A DNA stretch of 64,000 nucleotides, taken from NCBI RefSeq assembly GCF_009755815.1, contig NZ_WRPK01000006.1, positions 310,001 through 374,000 on the forward strand, read 5' to 3'. The notes below the pieces were generated by a model. It had not been told where the DNA came from. It ran no database searches and was given only the letters and a program-made list of their open reading frames with translations. The position numbers and the translations under genes were made by a program. Positions 8,437 through 17,765 of this stretch are shown here, one piece after another. How positions within the stretch are numbered: position 1 is the stretch's first letter; every line of letters begins with the position of its first letter. The DNA is from Flavisphingomonas formosensis (GTDB taxonomy: Bacteria > Pseudomonadota > Alphaproteobacteria > Sphingomonadales > Sphingomonadaceae).

Positions 8437-9285
8437 ATGACCACAGCAACACTTTCGCGCCATATCGTTCATGGCGGCGTCCAGAATGAACCCAATGAGA
8501 AATGGGTGCCGTTCGAGTGGCTCGAGCCGCGCTTCGGCGCACAGGTCCACGGCGAATATGTAGTGACCCGCCCGCACGGCGTGTCGGGTTCGCTATCGGC
8601 AGGCTTCTGGCGCACTGGCCCTACGGCGCCTGGCGCGGCCTCGGACGGATCGCACAGCCTCGTCTATTCCTCGCCGCTGGGCGATGAGACCGCTTGCGTG
8701 ATCGACGGCACGGCCATCCTGACGGTCATTTCGACAGGCCGGCGATATGAAGTGGGGCCGGGCTCGATCATCAGCTCGCCTAGGGGCCTCGAAGTGCAAT
8801 GGGACATCCAAAGCCCCGCGTTCAAGAAATGGTGGTGCATCTGGAACGGCAGCGACGCTACCGCCAATCCGGCGCAGGATCTGCTGATCACCCATGCCAG
8901 CGACAACCCTGACGACTGGCAGGAGTATCATTTCGAGGAGCCGCTCGAAGGTGCGCAGGTCGCGGGTGAACTCTATTTCATCCGTTCGGGCGGCTCGTCG
9001 GGTACGATGCTGAGCGGGGTGTGGCGTTCCGGCAAGGGAATCGCCGGCAGCCAGGTCGACGGGAAGGGGACACTCGTGACCCCCTATACCGGCGTGCTGG
9101 GCGACGAGACGATCTTGTTGCTCGAAGGCGAGGTCGAGGTGGTCGAGACCGAAACCGGCAAGACCCATAATTTCAAGGCTGGTGACACGATCGGCTTGTC
9201 CTCGGGCATGCACATCAGTTGGACATCCAAGGGGCCTTTCTCGAAGAAGCTCTGGGTCATCACTCGCGACGAACTTCCAGCATAA
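8437..9285 (+). CDS. Bicupin (DUF861/Cupin_3-like), copy 1
   Basis: A 282-residue protein made of two ~130-residue repeats. Each repeat starts with a W-x-x-(F/Y)-x-(F/W) patch, an EP-x-x-G motif and V-x-GE (KWVPFEWLEPRFGAQVHGE; DWQEYHFEEPLEGAQVAGE), then GFWRTG or GVWRSG, then LGDETACVIDG or LGDETILLLEG, and ends with a conserved (A/P)FKKWW or PFSKKLW strand. The D-E-x-x-x-(L/I)(E/D)G element is the Cupin_3 form of cupin motif 1, without the HxH of metal cupins, so a metal enzyme is doubtful. No signal peptide. Ribosome binding site AAGGAGACAAGGGG precedes ATG. Behind operator B and followed by a strong terminator, so a single-gene unit. Confidence 0.78.
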   Translation: MTTATLSRHIVHGGVQNEPNEKWVPFEWLEPRFGAQVHGEYVVTRPHGVSGSLSAGFWRTGPTAPGAASDGSHSLVYSSPLGDETACVIDGTAILTVISTGRRYEVGPGSIISSPRGLEVQWDIQSPAFKKWWCIWNGSDATANPAQDLLITHASDNPDDWQEYHFEEPLEGAQVAGELYFIRSGGSSGTMLSGVWRSGKGIAGSQVDGKGTLVTPYTGVLGDETILLLEGEVEVVETETGKTHNFKAGDTIGLSSGMHISWTSKGPFSKKLWVITRDELPA

Positions 9286-9309
9286 TCGATCATCCTACCG
9301 CGACTGTAG

Positions 9310-9335
9310 CCCCTCGGCTAAACCGAGGGGTTTTT
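9310..9335 (+). terminator. Rho-independent terminator after bicupin 1
   Basis: An eight-base-pair perfect stem, CCCCTCGG / CCGAGGGG, with a CTAAA loop, followed by TTTTT. It begins 24 bases after the bicupin 1 stop codon and closes that transcription unit. Confidence 0.92.
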
Positions 9336-9665
9336 GTCGCCACAGCTCGAAGCGGAGTCGGGCAGTCTCCGCACCAGCCAATGCGGGCGTGAGTCGATGT
9401 TTCAGGCCTTCGCGCAAGAAGCGCTGGCGGCATGGTCTATTCACGACCGCTGGCACCGGGCCGATGTTCCTCCCGTCCCCACAGTCCTGACTGTAATCCG
9501 ATCAGAATGGCCTTCGCCCGCCTTTAGAGTGATGTTCCGGGAAGTGGGCGATCTGGGTAATGCCGTCCATGCGGGATCTCATGGACAGACCGGTCAGTCT
9601 CTTTCGGCCGCGGGAAGGCGCCAGCTATTGGCCCTAACCAGAATAACGGGAAATGGCTGTACGGA

Positions 9666-10268
9666 TCACGCAGCCACGACAGACGGCATGGCGATATAGC
9701 CAGGCAGGCTTTCCACACGTCCGATCCAGTGCCGGATCGCCTCATATGGTTCCAACGACAGGCCGCCTTCCGGAGCCGACGCCATATAGGGGAACATCGC
9801 AACGTCGGCGAGGGTCGGACGACGAAGTTCGAGCCATTCTCGCGAAGAAAGATGCTTTTCCAGTGCCAAAAACAACCGATCCGAAACGCGCGTGACCATC
9901 GCATTGTCAGCGGGATAGCCGAAATGTCGGGCGCCGCGAGCCAATGCGGGTCCGAAATTCACGTTGGCCGCTGCCGTCCCGAACCATTGGCAAATCTGCG
10001 CCATTTCTTCGGGTTCGGTGGGAAACCAAGCCTCACCACCATATCGGCGAGCCAGGTAAACGAGGATCGCGGCTGAATCGCGTAAAACCGTGGTACCATC
10101 TTCGAATACGGGCAGTTCGCAGAGAGGATTGAGATCCTGAAACGGTGGACGCAGATGTTCCGCATTAAGCAGATCGATTGGCACTATTTCGATAGGCAGC
10201 GAAATAATCGACGTAAACAGCTTAATCTTGTGACAATTTCCCGACCAGGAGAAGTCATATAATCTCAC
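9666..10268 (-). CDS. Glutathione S-transferase family protein
   Basis: A 200-residue GST. The thioredoxin-like N-domain opens VRLYDFSWSGNCHKIKLF, with the usual LNPLCELPVFEDGTTVLRDSAAILVYLARRYG run, where DS is the glutathione gamma-glutamyl contact; the helical C-domain ends with PTLADVAMFPYMA, the N-capping and hydrophobic staple motif. I start at the GTG at 10268, preceded by GCGAGGAAATC; a TTG further upstream is possible. It lies 93 bases downstream of the aldehyde dehydrogenase on the same strand and has no operator of its own, so it is probably co-transcribed with it. Sphingomonads use GSTs in aryl-ether cleavage, but nothing here fixes the substrate. Confidence 0.85.
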   Translation of the reverse strand: MRLYDFSWSGNCHKIKLFTSIISLPIEIVPIDLLNAEHLRPPFQDLNPLCELPVFEDGTTVLRDSAAILVYLARRYGGEAWFPTEPEEMAQICQWFGTAAANVNFGPALARGARHFGYPADNAMVTRVSDRLFLALEKHLSSREWLELRRPTLADVAMFPYMASAPEGGLSLEPYEAIRHWIGRVESLPGYIAMPSVVAA

Positions 10269-10361
10269 GGTGATTTCCTCGCTGAAATGATTCGGAAAAC
10301 TCAATCACATTTCTATTTGTTGTGCTTTCATGAATGGAAAAACATAGAAACAGAGCGCCAT

Positions 10362-11765
10362 CTAGCGGGCCTCGTTGATCACATGCACCTGCGTGAATTC
10401 GTGGAAGCCTTCCTCCGCCAGCTCCATCCCGAGCCCCGATTGCTTGGCGCCGCTGAAGGGAATGGCCGCATCGAGATCGAGATGCTTGTTGATCCAGACC
10501 GTGCCGCTTTCCATGCGCTTGGCGAGGTCGCGCGCCTTTTCGCGATCCGATGACCAGATCGAGCCACCCAGTCCCATCGGACTATTGTTGGCGCGCGCCA
10601 GCGCCTCGTCAGGATCGTCGTAGCGGATGATCGGCAGGATTGGCCCGAACTGCTCCTCATCGACGAGCCGCGCCCCATCGCTGATATCGCGCACGATCGT
10701 CGGCCGGATGAAATAGCCCGGGCGATCCTCTACCACGCCGCCGGCGATGATCGTCCCGTCGGCGTGGCCGGATGCCAGGAAGTCCTTCACCTTCTCATAT
10801 TGCGCCCTGTTCTGAAGCGGTCCCATGCGCACACCCTGCTTGAGACCGTCATCCACCACGACCTCCTCGGCAAGCCGAGCCAATTCGCGGCAGAGTGAGT
10901 CATAGATCGCCGAATGGGCATAGACGCGCTTGATCGCGATGCAGACCTGCCCGGCATTGACGAAAGCGGCATCGAAGATCGCCGGCGCCACCTTGGCCGG
11001 ATCGACATCGGGCAGCACCAGCGCCGCGTCGTTGCCGCCCAGTTCCAGCGTGACCCGCTTGATGGTGCCTGCCGCGCTTGCCATCACCTTACGGCCGGTC
11101 TCGGTCGAGCCGGTGAAGCTGATCTTGGCGACATCGGGGTGCGTGGTCAGGCGCTCGCCCAGATCATTCTGGTCGGTGACGATGTTGACGACGCCGGCCG
11201 GGAAAATCCCCGCCATCATCTCACCCAGGCGCAAGGTCGTGAGGGGCGTTGTGGGGGCAGGCTTGAGGACGATCGTATTGCCCGCGAGCAAGGCGAGCGG
11301 CAGCTTGAACAGCGTCAGCCAGACCGGAAAATTCCAGGGAATGATCGCGCCGACCACACCCAGCGGGCGGCGATGCAGCTCCACGCGCCTGCTCTCGCTA
11401 TCTTCGAGCACGCGCACGGGAAGCTCGTGCACGACGAGCTGACGGATGAACGCCTCGGCAAAGGTGATTTCCGCTTCCGCTTCGGGCAACGGCTTGCCCT
11501 GCTCCTGAGTCAGAAGCCGGGCCAGTTCAAAGCGTTTGGCGCTGATCGCATCGGCAAGCTTGAGGATGAGATCGCGGCGCTGGGACAGCGCTACCATTGC
11601 CCAACCGGGATAGGCGGCCTTAGCGGCCGCGATGGCCGCGTCGAGCTGCGCCTCGGAGCCCCGCGGACAGATCGCCAGCACCTCTTCGGTCGCCGGATTG
11701 ATGACCTCCATGGTCGATGCTCCATCGACCAGCGCACCATCGATCAAAAGCTTGTAGTCGCTCAT
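10362..11765 (-). CDS. NAD(P)-dependent aldehyde dehydrogenase
   Basis: A 467-residue ALDH. NFPVWL follows GVVGAIIPW, the Rossmann and active-site region; ELGGNDAALVLPD carries the general-base Glu; NAGQVCIAIKR the nucleophilic Cys; the EEQFGPILPI and PFSGAKQSGLG motifs close the fold. It oxidises an aldehyde to the acid. Three in-frame ATGs cluster at the start (11780, 11771, 11765); GGAGGGG best positions the one at 11765 (MSDYKLLI). Operator copy C lies about 100-135 bases upstream on the same strand. It is divergent from the acyl-CoA synthetase, which could activate the acid product. Confidence 0.9.
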   Translation of the reverse strand: MSDYKLLIDGALVDGASTMEVINPATEEVLAICPRGSEAQLDAAIAAAKAAYPGWAMVALSQRRDLILKLADAISAKRFELARLLTQEQGKPLPEAEAEITFAEAFIRQLVVHELPVRVLEDSESRRVELHRRPLGVVGAIIPWNFPVWLTLFKLPLALLAGNTIVLKPAPTTPLTTLRLGEMMAGIFPAGVVNIVTDQNDLGERLTTHPDVAKISFTGSTETGRKVMASAAGTIKRVTLELGGNDAALVLPDVDPAKVAPAIFDAAFVNAGQVCIAIKRVYAHSAIYDSLCRELARLAEEVVVDDGLKQGVRMGPLQNRAQYEKVKDFLASGHADGTIIAGGVVEDRPGYFIRPTIVRDISDGARLVDEEQFGPILPIIRYDDPDEALARANNSPMGLGGSIWSSDREKARDLAKRMESGTVWINKHLDLDAAIPFSGAKQSGLGMELAEEGFHEFTQVHVINEAR

Positions 11766-11861
11766 GTTCATCCCCTCCATTAAGCTCTTCCGCCCCTCCG
11801 TCCCGGGCGAAGATCCAGGGCGGCCGTCAGAGAGGACAGGCTAGGCCCTCGGCTGTCGCGC

Positions 11862-11898
11862 TAAAGATCCTGTCTTTGCATTTTTGATGGCGCCAGTT
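11862..11898 (-). promoter_or_regulatory. MocR-type operator copy C
   Basis: Read on the minus strand: first half AACTGGCGCCATCAAAAA, second half ACAGGATCTTTA. The TGG core starts at 11895 and the AGG core at 11871, 24 bases apart. It points at the aldehyde dehydrogenase. The 406-base gap between the divergent dehydrogenase and acyl-CoA synthetase holds this copy and copy E, one for each direction. Confidence 0.78.
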
Positions 11899-12028
11899 GG
11901 CGGCACCGATTCGCCTCCGTGACCAACATTAAGGTTGAAGGTGCGATAGGAGGACTTCGTGTAGACGCTAGGTTCTGGGAGCGGATGAACCCCTCTCGAT
12001 CCGCAGACTTCGCACTGTCTTTGCGGGT

Positions 12029-12065
12029 TTTTGGTCCCATCAGAAACAGCCGGAATGGAACTATG
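12029..12065 (+). promoter_or_regulatory. MocR-type operator copy E
   Basis: First half TTTTGGTCCCATCAGAAA, second half AATGGAACTATG. TGG cores at 12032 and 12056, 24 bases apart. It is the most diverged copy in the leading three bases but keeps TGGNNCCAT and the spacing. It points at the acyl-CoA synthetase start at 12172. Confidence 0.72.
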
Positions 12066-12171
12066 CCTTTGCCAGGGCCTTCGGCAGACAGACGCTGTCG
12101 ATGGCGAGTGGTCCATGCAGCGCCGCTATGAAGGCGCAGGAAGACGCGCCAGTGGAGAGGAAAGCAAGAAC

Positions 12172-13827
12172 ATGAAGCATGAAGCCGCGTCGGTCGTGCG
12201 TCCCACCTATCGCGATGCACGCGCGAGCTTCAGCATCGAGGCCGAAGAGGCGCGGCTCAGCGGCAGCCTGGAAACGGGCTTCAATGCCTGCATCGAATGT
12301 TGCGATCGGTATGTCGGCACCGGCGCTACCGCTCTATATTGGGTGTCGGCCGACGGGCGAACCGAAAACTATAGTTTCGAGGCGCTGCGCGATCAGTCCG
12401 CCCGCGTTGCCAATCTGCTCGAAAGCCAGGGTATCGGCCCGGGCGATGTCGTTGCCGGCCTTCTCCCGCGCACGCCCGATCTGGTCGCAACGATCCTGGG
12501 TAGCTGGCGGATCGGCGCTGTCTATCAGCCGCTCTTCACCGCCTTTGGCCCCAAGGCGATCGAGCATCGTCTGGCGCTGAGCGGCGCGCTGTTTGTCGTC
12601 ACCGACAGCACTAACCGCGCGAAGCTGGAAGGCATCGCCGACTGCCCGCAAATAGCGACCGTCATGGTGGATGGCGACCGAGCGCCGGAAGGCGACATCG
12701 ACTTTCGCCCCGCGGTGGCGGCACAGCCCGCCGACTTCGTGCCGGTCCTGCGCGCCAGCGACGACCTGTTCCTGATGATGTCGACATCGGGCACCACTGG
12801 TCTCGCCAAAGGCGTGGGTGTGCCCCTCAAAGGACTGCTCGCGATCGGGGCCTATATGCGCTGGGCGATCGACCTCCAGCCGGGGGACATGTTCTGGAAC
12901 ATCGCGGACCCAGGCTGGGCCTATGGGCTTTATTACGGCATTACAGGGCCCCTGCTGCTGGGTCATGCCATCACCCTATATGATGGCCCCTTCAGCGCCG
13001 AGACGGCCTATGCCCTGATCGGGCGCCTTGGCATTACCAATCTGGCCGGATCGCCCACCGCCTATCGCCTGCTAATGGCGGCGGGGGCGGAGGCGGCCGC
13101 GCCCGTCAGCGGCCAGCTTCGTGTCGTCAGCAGCGCGGGCGAGCCGCTCAACCCCGAGGTCATTCGGTGGTTCGACGCCCATCTCGCCGTTCCCGTCCAC
13201 GATCATTACGGCCAGACCGAGACCGGCATGGTGGTGAACAACCATCATGGCCTCGATCATCCTGTGCGCATCGGCTCGGCCGGCCTCGCCATGCCCGGCT
13301 ATCGCATCGTCGTTCTCGACGAGGCAGGAGAGGAATTGGGACCCAACCGACCGGGAATACTTGCCATCGACATCGCCAACTCCCCGCTGTTCTGGTTCGA
13401 CGGCTATTGGCAGACGGAGACTCCGGCGATCGACGGCCGATATTACCGGACCGGTGACACGGTCGAGCAGGAGCTTGATGACAGCATCAGCTTCATTGGC
13501 CGCCAGGACGACGTCATCACCTCCGCAGGCTATCGCATCGGTCCCTTCGACGTGGAAAGTGCGCTGATGGAGCATCCTGCCGTCATGGAGACGGCGGTTG
13601 TCGGCGTGCCCGATCGCGAACGCACTGAACTGGTGAAGGCCTTCGTCGTCCTCAACCAGGGATATGCCGCGTCGGCCGGGCTCGCTGAAGCGCTGAAGCT
13701 TCATGTCAAGACCCGTCTCTCCGCGCACGCCTATCCCCGGCTGATCTCTTTCATGTCCGAATTGCCGAAAACCCCCAGCGGCAAGATCCAGCGCTTCATC
13801 CTGCGGGCCATGGAAAAGAACATCTAG
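12172..13827 (+). CDS. AMP-dependent acyl-CoA synthetase
   Basis: A 551-residue adenylate-forming enzyme of the acetyl/medium-chain acyl-CoA synthetase type. MSTSGTTGLAKGV is the phosphate-binding loop, DHYGQTETG the acyl-adenylate motif, YYRTGD the hinge Asp motif, ITSAGYRIGPFDVE the gate, and PKTPSGKIQR the C-terminal catalytic Lys. It activates a carboxylic acid with ATP and CoA. A GGAGAGG ribosome binding site precedes ATG 12172; the frame is open upstream, but that part contains operator copy E. Probably acts on the acid made by the divergent aldehyde dehydrogenase. Confidence 0.9.
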   Translation: MKHEAASVVRPTYRDARASFSIEAEEARLSGSLETGFNACIECCDRYVGTGATALYWVSADGRTENYSFEALRDQSARVANLLESQGIGPGDVVAGLLPRTPDLVATILGSWRIGAVYQPLFTAFGPKAIEHRLALSGALFVVTDSTNRAKLEGIADCPQIATVMVDGDRAPEGDIDFRPAVAAQPADFVPVLRASDDLFLMMSTSGTTGLAKGVGVPLKGLLAIGAYMRWAIDLQPGDMFWNIADPGWAYGLYYGITGPLLLGHAITLYDGPFSAETAYALIGRLGITNLAGSPTAYRLLMAAGAEAAAPVSGQLRVVSSAGEPLNPEVIRWFDAHLAVPVHDHYGQTETGMVVNNHHGLDHPVRIGSAGLAMPGYRIVVLDEAGEELGPNRPGILAIDIANSPLFWFDGYWQTETPAIDGRYYRTGDTVEQELDDSISFIGRQDDVITSAGYRIGPFDVESALMEHPAVMETAVVGVPDRERTELVKAFVVLNQGYAASAGLAEALKLHVKTRLSAHAYPRLISFMSELPKTPSGKIQRFILRAMEKNI

Positions 13828-13876
13828 CCAGGAGATGGCGTTCGGCCCCGATAGCGCTGCGAGCGCCGCCTGCGGG

Positions 13877-13913
13877 ATCTGGCACCAGCAGAAATGGCCC
13901 GCCAGGCCCTAGG
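13877..13913 (+). promoter_or_regulatory. MocR-type operator copy D
   Basis: First half ATCTGGCACCAGCAGAAA, second half CCAGGCCCTAGG. Cores at 13880 and 13904, 24 bases apart. It is 141 bases before the bicupin 2 start. A block further on (CGTCCTCTCCATAGGC, 13921-13936) recurs with one mismatch on the minus strand near 17860, next to the truncated ABM gene. Confidence 0.76.
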
Positions 13914-14017
13914 GCGGCACTCGTCCTCTCCATAGGCTCGCGGACATAGCTCCCGCAGGTCTACTCGCACGGCGCGGGGCGCGGACCTCGGGAGACAATG
14001 CGAGCAAGGAGAGTTCC

Positions 14018-14881
14018 ATGGTCAGCGAACCCACTATCCAGAGCAGCACAGCATCGAAATCAAGCCGTTCTCTGGGCGTCGGCAATCGAAACAGCAATCC
14101 GGCGCAGTGGACGCCTTTCGCCTGGGATGACCCTCTGTTCGGTCCCCAGGTCAAGGGCGAAGTCGCGCCGATCGCGTTCGAGCATACGAGCGGATCATTG
14201 CAGCTCGGCCTCTGGCGAACGGGCAAAGGCATTCCGGGATGCAATGAGGATGGTTCCTGCCATGTCGACTATTCGGCGCCCCTGGGCGACGAGACGATGG
14301 TCATCCTCGAGGGCACCGCGACCGTGAGGATCGTGGCGACCGGCAAGCAGTATCGCCTTGAGGCGGGCACGATCATCAGCCATCCCAAGGACGTGGCGCT
14401 CACCTGGGACATCGATCCGCCCTTCCTCAAGAAATTCTGGATTCTATGGGATTCGCCGTTGGCCGGCATCAAGGAAGACGATGTTTATGTCGGCCATATC
14501 ACCGATAATCCCGAGAGCTGGGCGCCCTTTGCTTGGGAAGAGCCGGATCATGGATCCATGGTATGCGGCGAATTGTTCAAACTGCGCGCGACCGGAAGCA
14601 CGGGAGCCCTGCTCTGCGGTCTTTGGCGCGCTGGCGTCGGCATCCCCGGCTGCGGGCCTGATGGATCGACCTCAATTCCCTACACCTCGCCATTAGGCGA
14701 TGAGATCGAGCTGCTACTCGAAGGCCATTACAGGGTCGTCAACGAAGACACAGGTGAGACACATGAACTCAAGGGCGGCGACGTCCTCGCGATGCCGCGC
14801 GGCACCCGGCTCTCCTGGTCGTCGAAATCCCCCTTCGCCAAGAAATTCTGGCTCATAGCAAACGCTGACGTTCCTGCTTAA
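14018..14881 (+). CDS. Bicupin (DUF861/Cupin_3-like), copy 2
   Basis: A 287-residue paralogue of bicupin 1 with the same two-repeat plan: AQWTPFAWDDPLFGPQVKGE and SWAPFAWEEPDHGSMVCGE open the halves, LWRTGKGIPGCNEDGS and LWRAGVGIPGCGPDGS follow, then LGDETMVILEG and LGDEIELLLEG, and PPFLKKFW / SPFAKKFW end each. The four repeats across the two proteins are plainly one unit. The N-terminal ~30 residues are Ser-rich and unlike copy 1. No HxH metal motif and no signal peptide. AAGGAGAG precedes the ATG. Own unit behind operator copy D. A ligand-binding or isomerase-like role is as likely as a metal enzyme. Confidence 0.78.
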   Translation: MVSEPTIQSSTASKSSRSLGVGNRNSNPAQWTPFAWDDPLFGPQVKGEVAPIAFEHTSGSLQLGLWRTGKGIPGCNEDGSCHVDYSAPLGDETMVILEGTATVRIVATGKQYRLEAGTIISHPKDVALTWDIDPPFLKKFWILWDSPLAGIKEDDVYVGHITDNPESWAPFAWEEPDHGSMVCGELFKLRATGSTGALLCGLWRAGVGIPGCGPDGSTSIPYTSPLGDEIELLLEGHYRVVNEDTGETHELKGGDVLAMPRGTRLSWSSKSPFAKKFWLIANADVPA

Positions 14882-14999
14882 GTGTCTGGCCCCACCATTC
14901 GTCGGGCTGGGCCGCAGATGAAGACAGGGAGATCGTGACAGGTCCGCCCGCTGTTCCATATGGCAGCTGTCTGCCATCCCGAACAAAACCAGCGCCTCT

Positions 15000-15036
15000 A
15001 TCTGGCTCCATCAAAAAGCGCCGAACAGGTCCTAAG
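15000..15036 (+). promoter_or_regulatory. MocR-type operator copy F
   Basis: First half ATCTGGCTCCATCAAAAA, second half ACAGGTCCTAAG. Cores at 15003 and 15027, 24 bases apart. It lies upstream of the TonB receptor start at 15175 and points at it. Confidence 0.8.
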
Positions 15037-15174
15037 AGGTGGCTCAGTTCTCCTGCACGTTGGATCTTGACAGTGGGAGTCGGGAAGCGAGCAAGCCGCT
15101 CCAACCGACCCACCGTCCTGGCGCAACGGGTCACGAATGCACCGAGATGCAGTGGCCTCATCAGGGAGCTTTCT

Positions 15175-17757
15175 ATGAACAGGGTTGGAGGCATCAGCAT
15201 TCTTGCCATCGCGGCATGTCTTGCGACGCCGGCATTCGCGCAGCAGGCGGCAGACGAGCAGGCCCAATCCGGGGGGCTTGAAGAGATCGTCGTGACCGCG
15301 ACCAAGCGGTCGGAAAATCTCCAGGACGTGCCGGTAGCCGTTTCGGCCATCTCCTCCTCGGCGCTGACAGCCAAGGGGGTGTTCGATACATCGGACCTTA
15401 ACGCCTCAATGCCGAACCTTCAGGTATCGTCCGCCTATGGCTTGCAGCAGCCCAATTTCACGTTGCGGGGCGTCGGCGTCGGCACGGAACTGAGCGCCAG
15501 CGCGGCCTCGCCCGTCGGCGTCTATGTCGATGAGGTCTACCAGACCTTCCGTGCCAGCCAGGGCCAGCAACTCTATGACCTTGAGCAGGTCGAGGTGGTG
15601 CGAGGCCCTCAGGGCACGCTCTATGGGCGCAATACCACGGGCGGTGCGATCAACTTCATCACGCGAAAGCCCCGGATGAAGGGCAACACCGGCTATCTGA
15701 CGCTCGGCTACGGCAATTACGACCGCAAGAGTGCGGAAGGCGCCATCGAACTGACGCCGGTTGAAGATAAGCTCGGCATTCGCATCGCCGGCACCTATGT
15801 GAAGTCCGATCCCTACATCCACAATCTGATGCCCGCCGGGCTCAACACCACGGCAGCGGGCGGCGCGTCGGGTCTCAACTTTGCCACCGGCCGCGATCCC
15901 AATGGGGACAAGACCTACGGTATCCGCGGAACTCTGCGCTTCACCCCGACCGATACGCTCGATGCCACCTTGAAGGGCTATGCAGCCAAGTCGACCGGCG
16001 GCGTCGCCGCGTCGCTGGGCGCGGGTCCGTCGCGCACGAACCCTGCGGTGTTCAACTATGAAAACCCGGCGTTCCCGCTGGCACCGCTGTTCCAGTTGCT
16101 CGGCGACAATGGCGCCGGTCTGCTGCCCAGCAGCTACAGCCGGGCGGGCCTGTCCGACAAGCAGATCGAGCAGGATACGATCGGCCGGGCCGTGACGCGC
16201 GCCGAGGGCGTTGTCCTGACGGTCAAGGCCGAGCTTGCGGACAAGCTCAACCTGACTTCGATCACCGGCTATGATTCCGGCCTCTATCTCCAGACCGCGA
16301 CAGATTGCGACAGCAGCCCGCTCCGCCTGTGCTCCAACGGCTACCGCTCATCCTTCGAGGCCTTCAATCAGGACCTGCGCCTCGATTATAGCAGCGGCCC
16401 ATTCAAGATGATCGTGGGTGCCTATTATGGCTGGGACAGCATCACATCCGATAACACCATCGACATCTTTAATTTCCTGAGCGACGTGCGCGCCGCGGTC
16501 GGCCTGCCCGCAACCTGGTTCAACCCGGCCGGCGGCTTCAACGGCACCGCGCTCTCGGCCGGCTCGGTTCCGACCGGCGTCCGCGGCAAACAGCATTTCA
16601 AGCAGAACCGGGAAAGCTGGGCCATCTATGGCGAGGGCAGCTACGAGATCACGCCTACGCTCAAATTTACGGCAGGCCTGCGCTACACTACCGATACGAC
16701 CGACTATAAGGACGGTCTGACCACCTATTATGACGATGCCGGCAATCCGCGCCTGCTGGCGGTGTCGGCCTATGGTGCGCCCTATTTTCTGGCGCCTGTC
16801 TATAACGAGAGCGGTAATGTCGTCATCCCCGCGACTGCCGCTCCGAACCCTGGGGGCATCAACAAGAGCGGCAAGACGAGCCGTATCTCGGGCCGCGCGA
16901 TCCTCGACTGGAAGCCGGTGGACGGCGTGATGCTCTATGGCAGCTACAGCCGTGGCTATCGCGCCGGGACCTTCAACGGCCTGGCCTATATCAGCTCGCC
17001 GCAGGTGTATTTCGTCAAGCCCGAGGAAGTGAACGCCTTCGAGGTGGGTTTCAAGACCCGGTTCCTCGACAACCGCCTGCAGATCAATGGCAGCTTCTTC
17101 TATTATGATTACAAAAACCAGCAGAGCCAGGTCGTCGATCCGAGCGTGACCGCCAATATCATTACGCTCGATGGGACGATGAAGGGCCTCGAACTCGACG
17201 TCGAGTTCGCCGCAACCAACCGTCTGACGCTGAGCGCCTCGCTCGGTATTCTGGACAGCAAATATAAGGGCTATGATCAGGCGAAGTGCGTCGGGCTCAA
17301 TCTGAGCGGCCTATTCCCGGCGCAGAACGGATCGTGCGTGCAGTCGGGAGCGGGGAACGTCAGTGTCGGCGGCAACCCCTTCCCCTACGCGCCCAAGACA
17401 TCGGTCAACCTCGCCTTCGACTGGGACGCGGTCGATATCGGCGAGGGCAAGATCAAGGTGCACGGCGACGCCGCCTATACCGGCCGTTTCTATTATGACA
17501 CCTTCAAGGACTATAGCCGGGGCGTTCTGCCCAATCTCGCCAGCGGGCGCTACACGCAGGGAGAAGGCGATTATTGGGTGTTCAACAGCCGCATTAGTTA
17601 TGTGACTGACCGCTTCACCCTGTCCGTTTGGGGCAAGAATCTCACCGACAAGCTCTATTATCCGGCGGGATATCCCAATGAGGGCATCACAGGGGCGGGC
17701 TACATCGTGCGCGCCCTGCCTCGCACCTATGGGGTAGAGGGAACCTTCAGGTTCTGA
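15175..17757 (+). CDS. TonB-dependent receptor (regulon outer-membrane importer)
   Basis: An 860-residue outer-membrane receptor. The first 23 residues are a signal peptide ending ATPAFA. EEIVVTATKRSENLQDVPVAV is the TonB box and plug start; VRGPQGTLYGRNTTGGAINF is the plug signature; the beta barrel fills the rest and ends with a terminal Phe (GTFRF). Such receptors in sphingomonads import oligomeric or aromatic substrates using TonB energy. The ATG at 15175 is chosen for its signal peptide; the frame is open upstream through promoter sequence. Controlled by operator copy F and closed by a strong terminator, it is the likely uptake step of the MocR regulon. Confidence 0.9.
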   Translation: MNRVGGISILAIAACLATPAFAQQAADEQAQSGGLEEIVVTATKRSENLQDVPVAVSAISSSALTAKGVFDTSDLNASMPNLQVSSAYGLQQPNFTLRGVGVGTELSASAASPVGVYVDEVYQTFRASQGQQLYDLEQVEVVRGPQGTLYGRNTTGGAINFITRKPRMKGNTGYLTLGYGNYDRKSAEGAIELTPVEDKLGIRIAGTYVKSDPYIHNLMPAGLNTTAAGGASGLNFATGRDPNGDKTYGIRGTLRFTPTDTLDATLKGYAAKSTGGVAASLGAGPSRTNPAVFNYENPAFPLAPLFQLLGDNGAGLLPSSYSRAGLSDKQIEQDTIGRAVTRAEGVVLTVKAELADKLNLTSITGYDSGLYLQTATDCDSSPLRLCSNGYRSSFEAFNQDLRLDYSSGPFKMIVGAYYGWDSITSDNTIDIFNFLSDVRAAVGLPATWFNPAGGFNGTALSAGSVPTGVRGKQHFKQNRESWAIYGEGSYEITPTLKFTAGLRYTTDTTDYKDGLTTYYDDAGNPRLLAVSAYGAPYFLAPVYNESGNVVIPATAAPNPGGINKSGKTSRISGRAILDWKPVDGVMLYGSYSRGYRAGTFNGLAYISSPQVYFVKPEEVNAFEVGFKTRFLDNRLQINGSFFYYDYKNQQSQVVDPSVTANIITLDGTMKGLELDVEFAATNRLTLSASLGILDSKYKGYDQAKCVGLNLSGLFPAQNGSCVQSGAGNVSVGGNPFPYAPKTSVNLAFDWDAVDIGEGKIKVHGDAAYTGRFYYDTFKDYSRGVLPNLASGRYTQGEGDYWVFNSRISYVTDRFTLSVWGKNLTDKLYYPAGYPNEGITGAGYIVRALPRTYGVEGTFRF

Positions 17758-17765
17758 ACGAGGGA

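Noticed and set aside
10269-10361. Seventh MocR operator upstream of the GST gene
   Set aside because: A TGGCGCT string is present on the minus strand, but no second GG core at 24 bases and no CCAT; GST is more simply read from the aldehyde dehydrogenase promoter.
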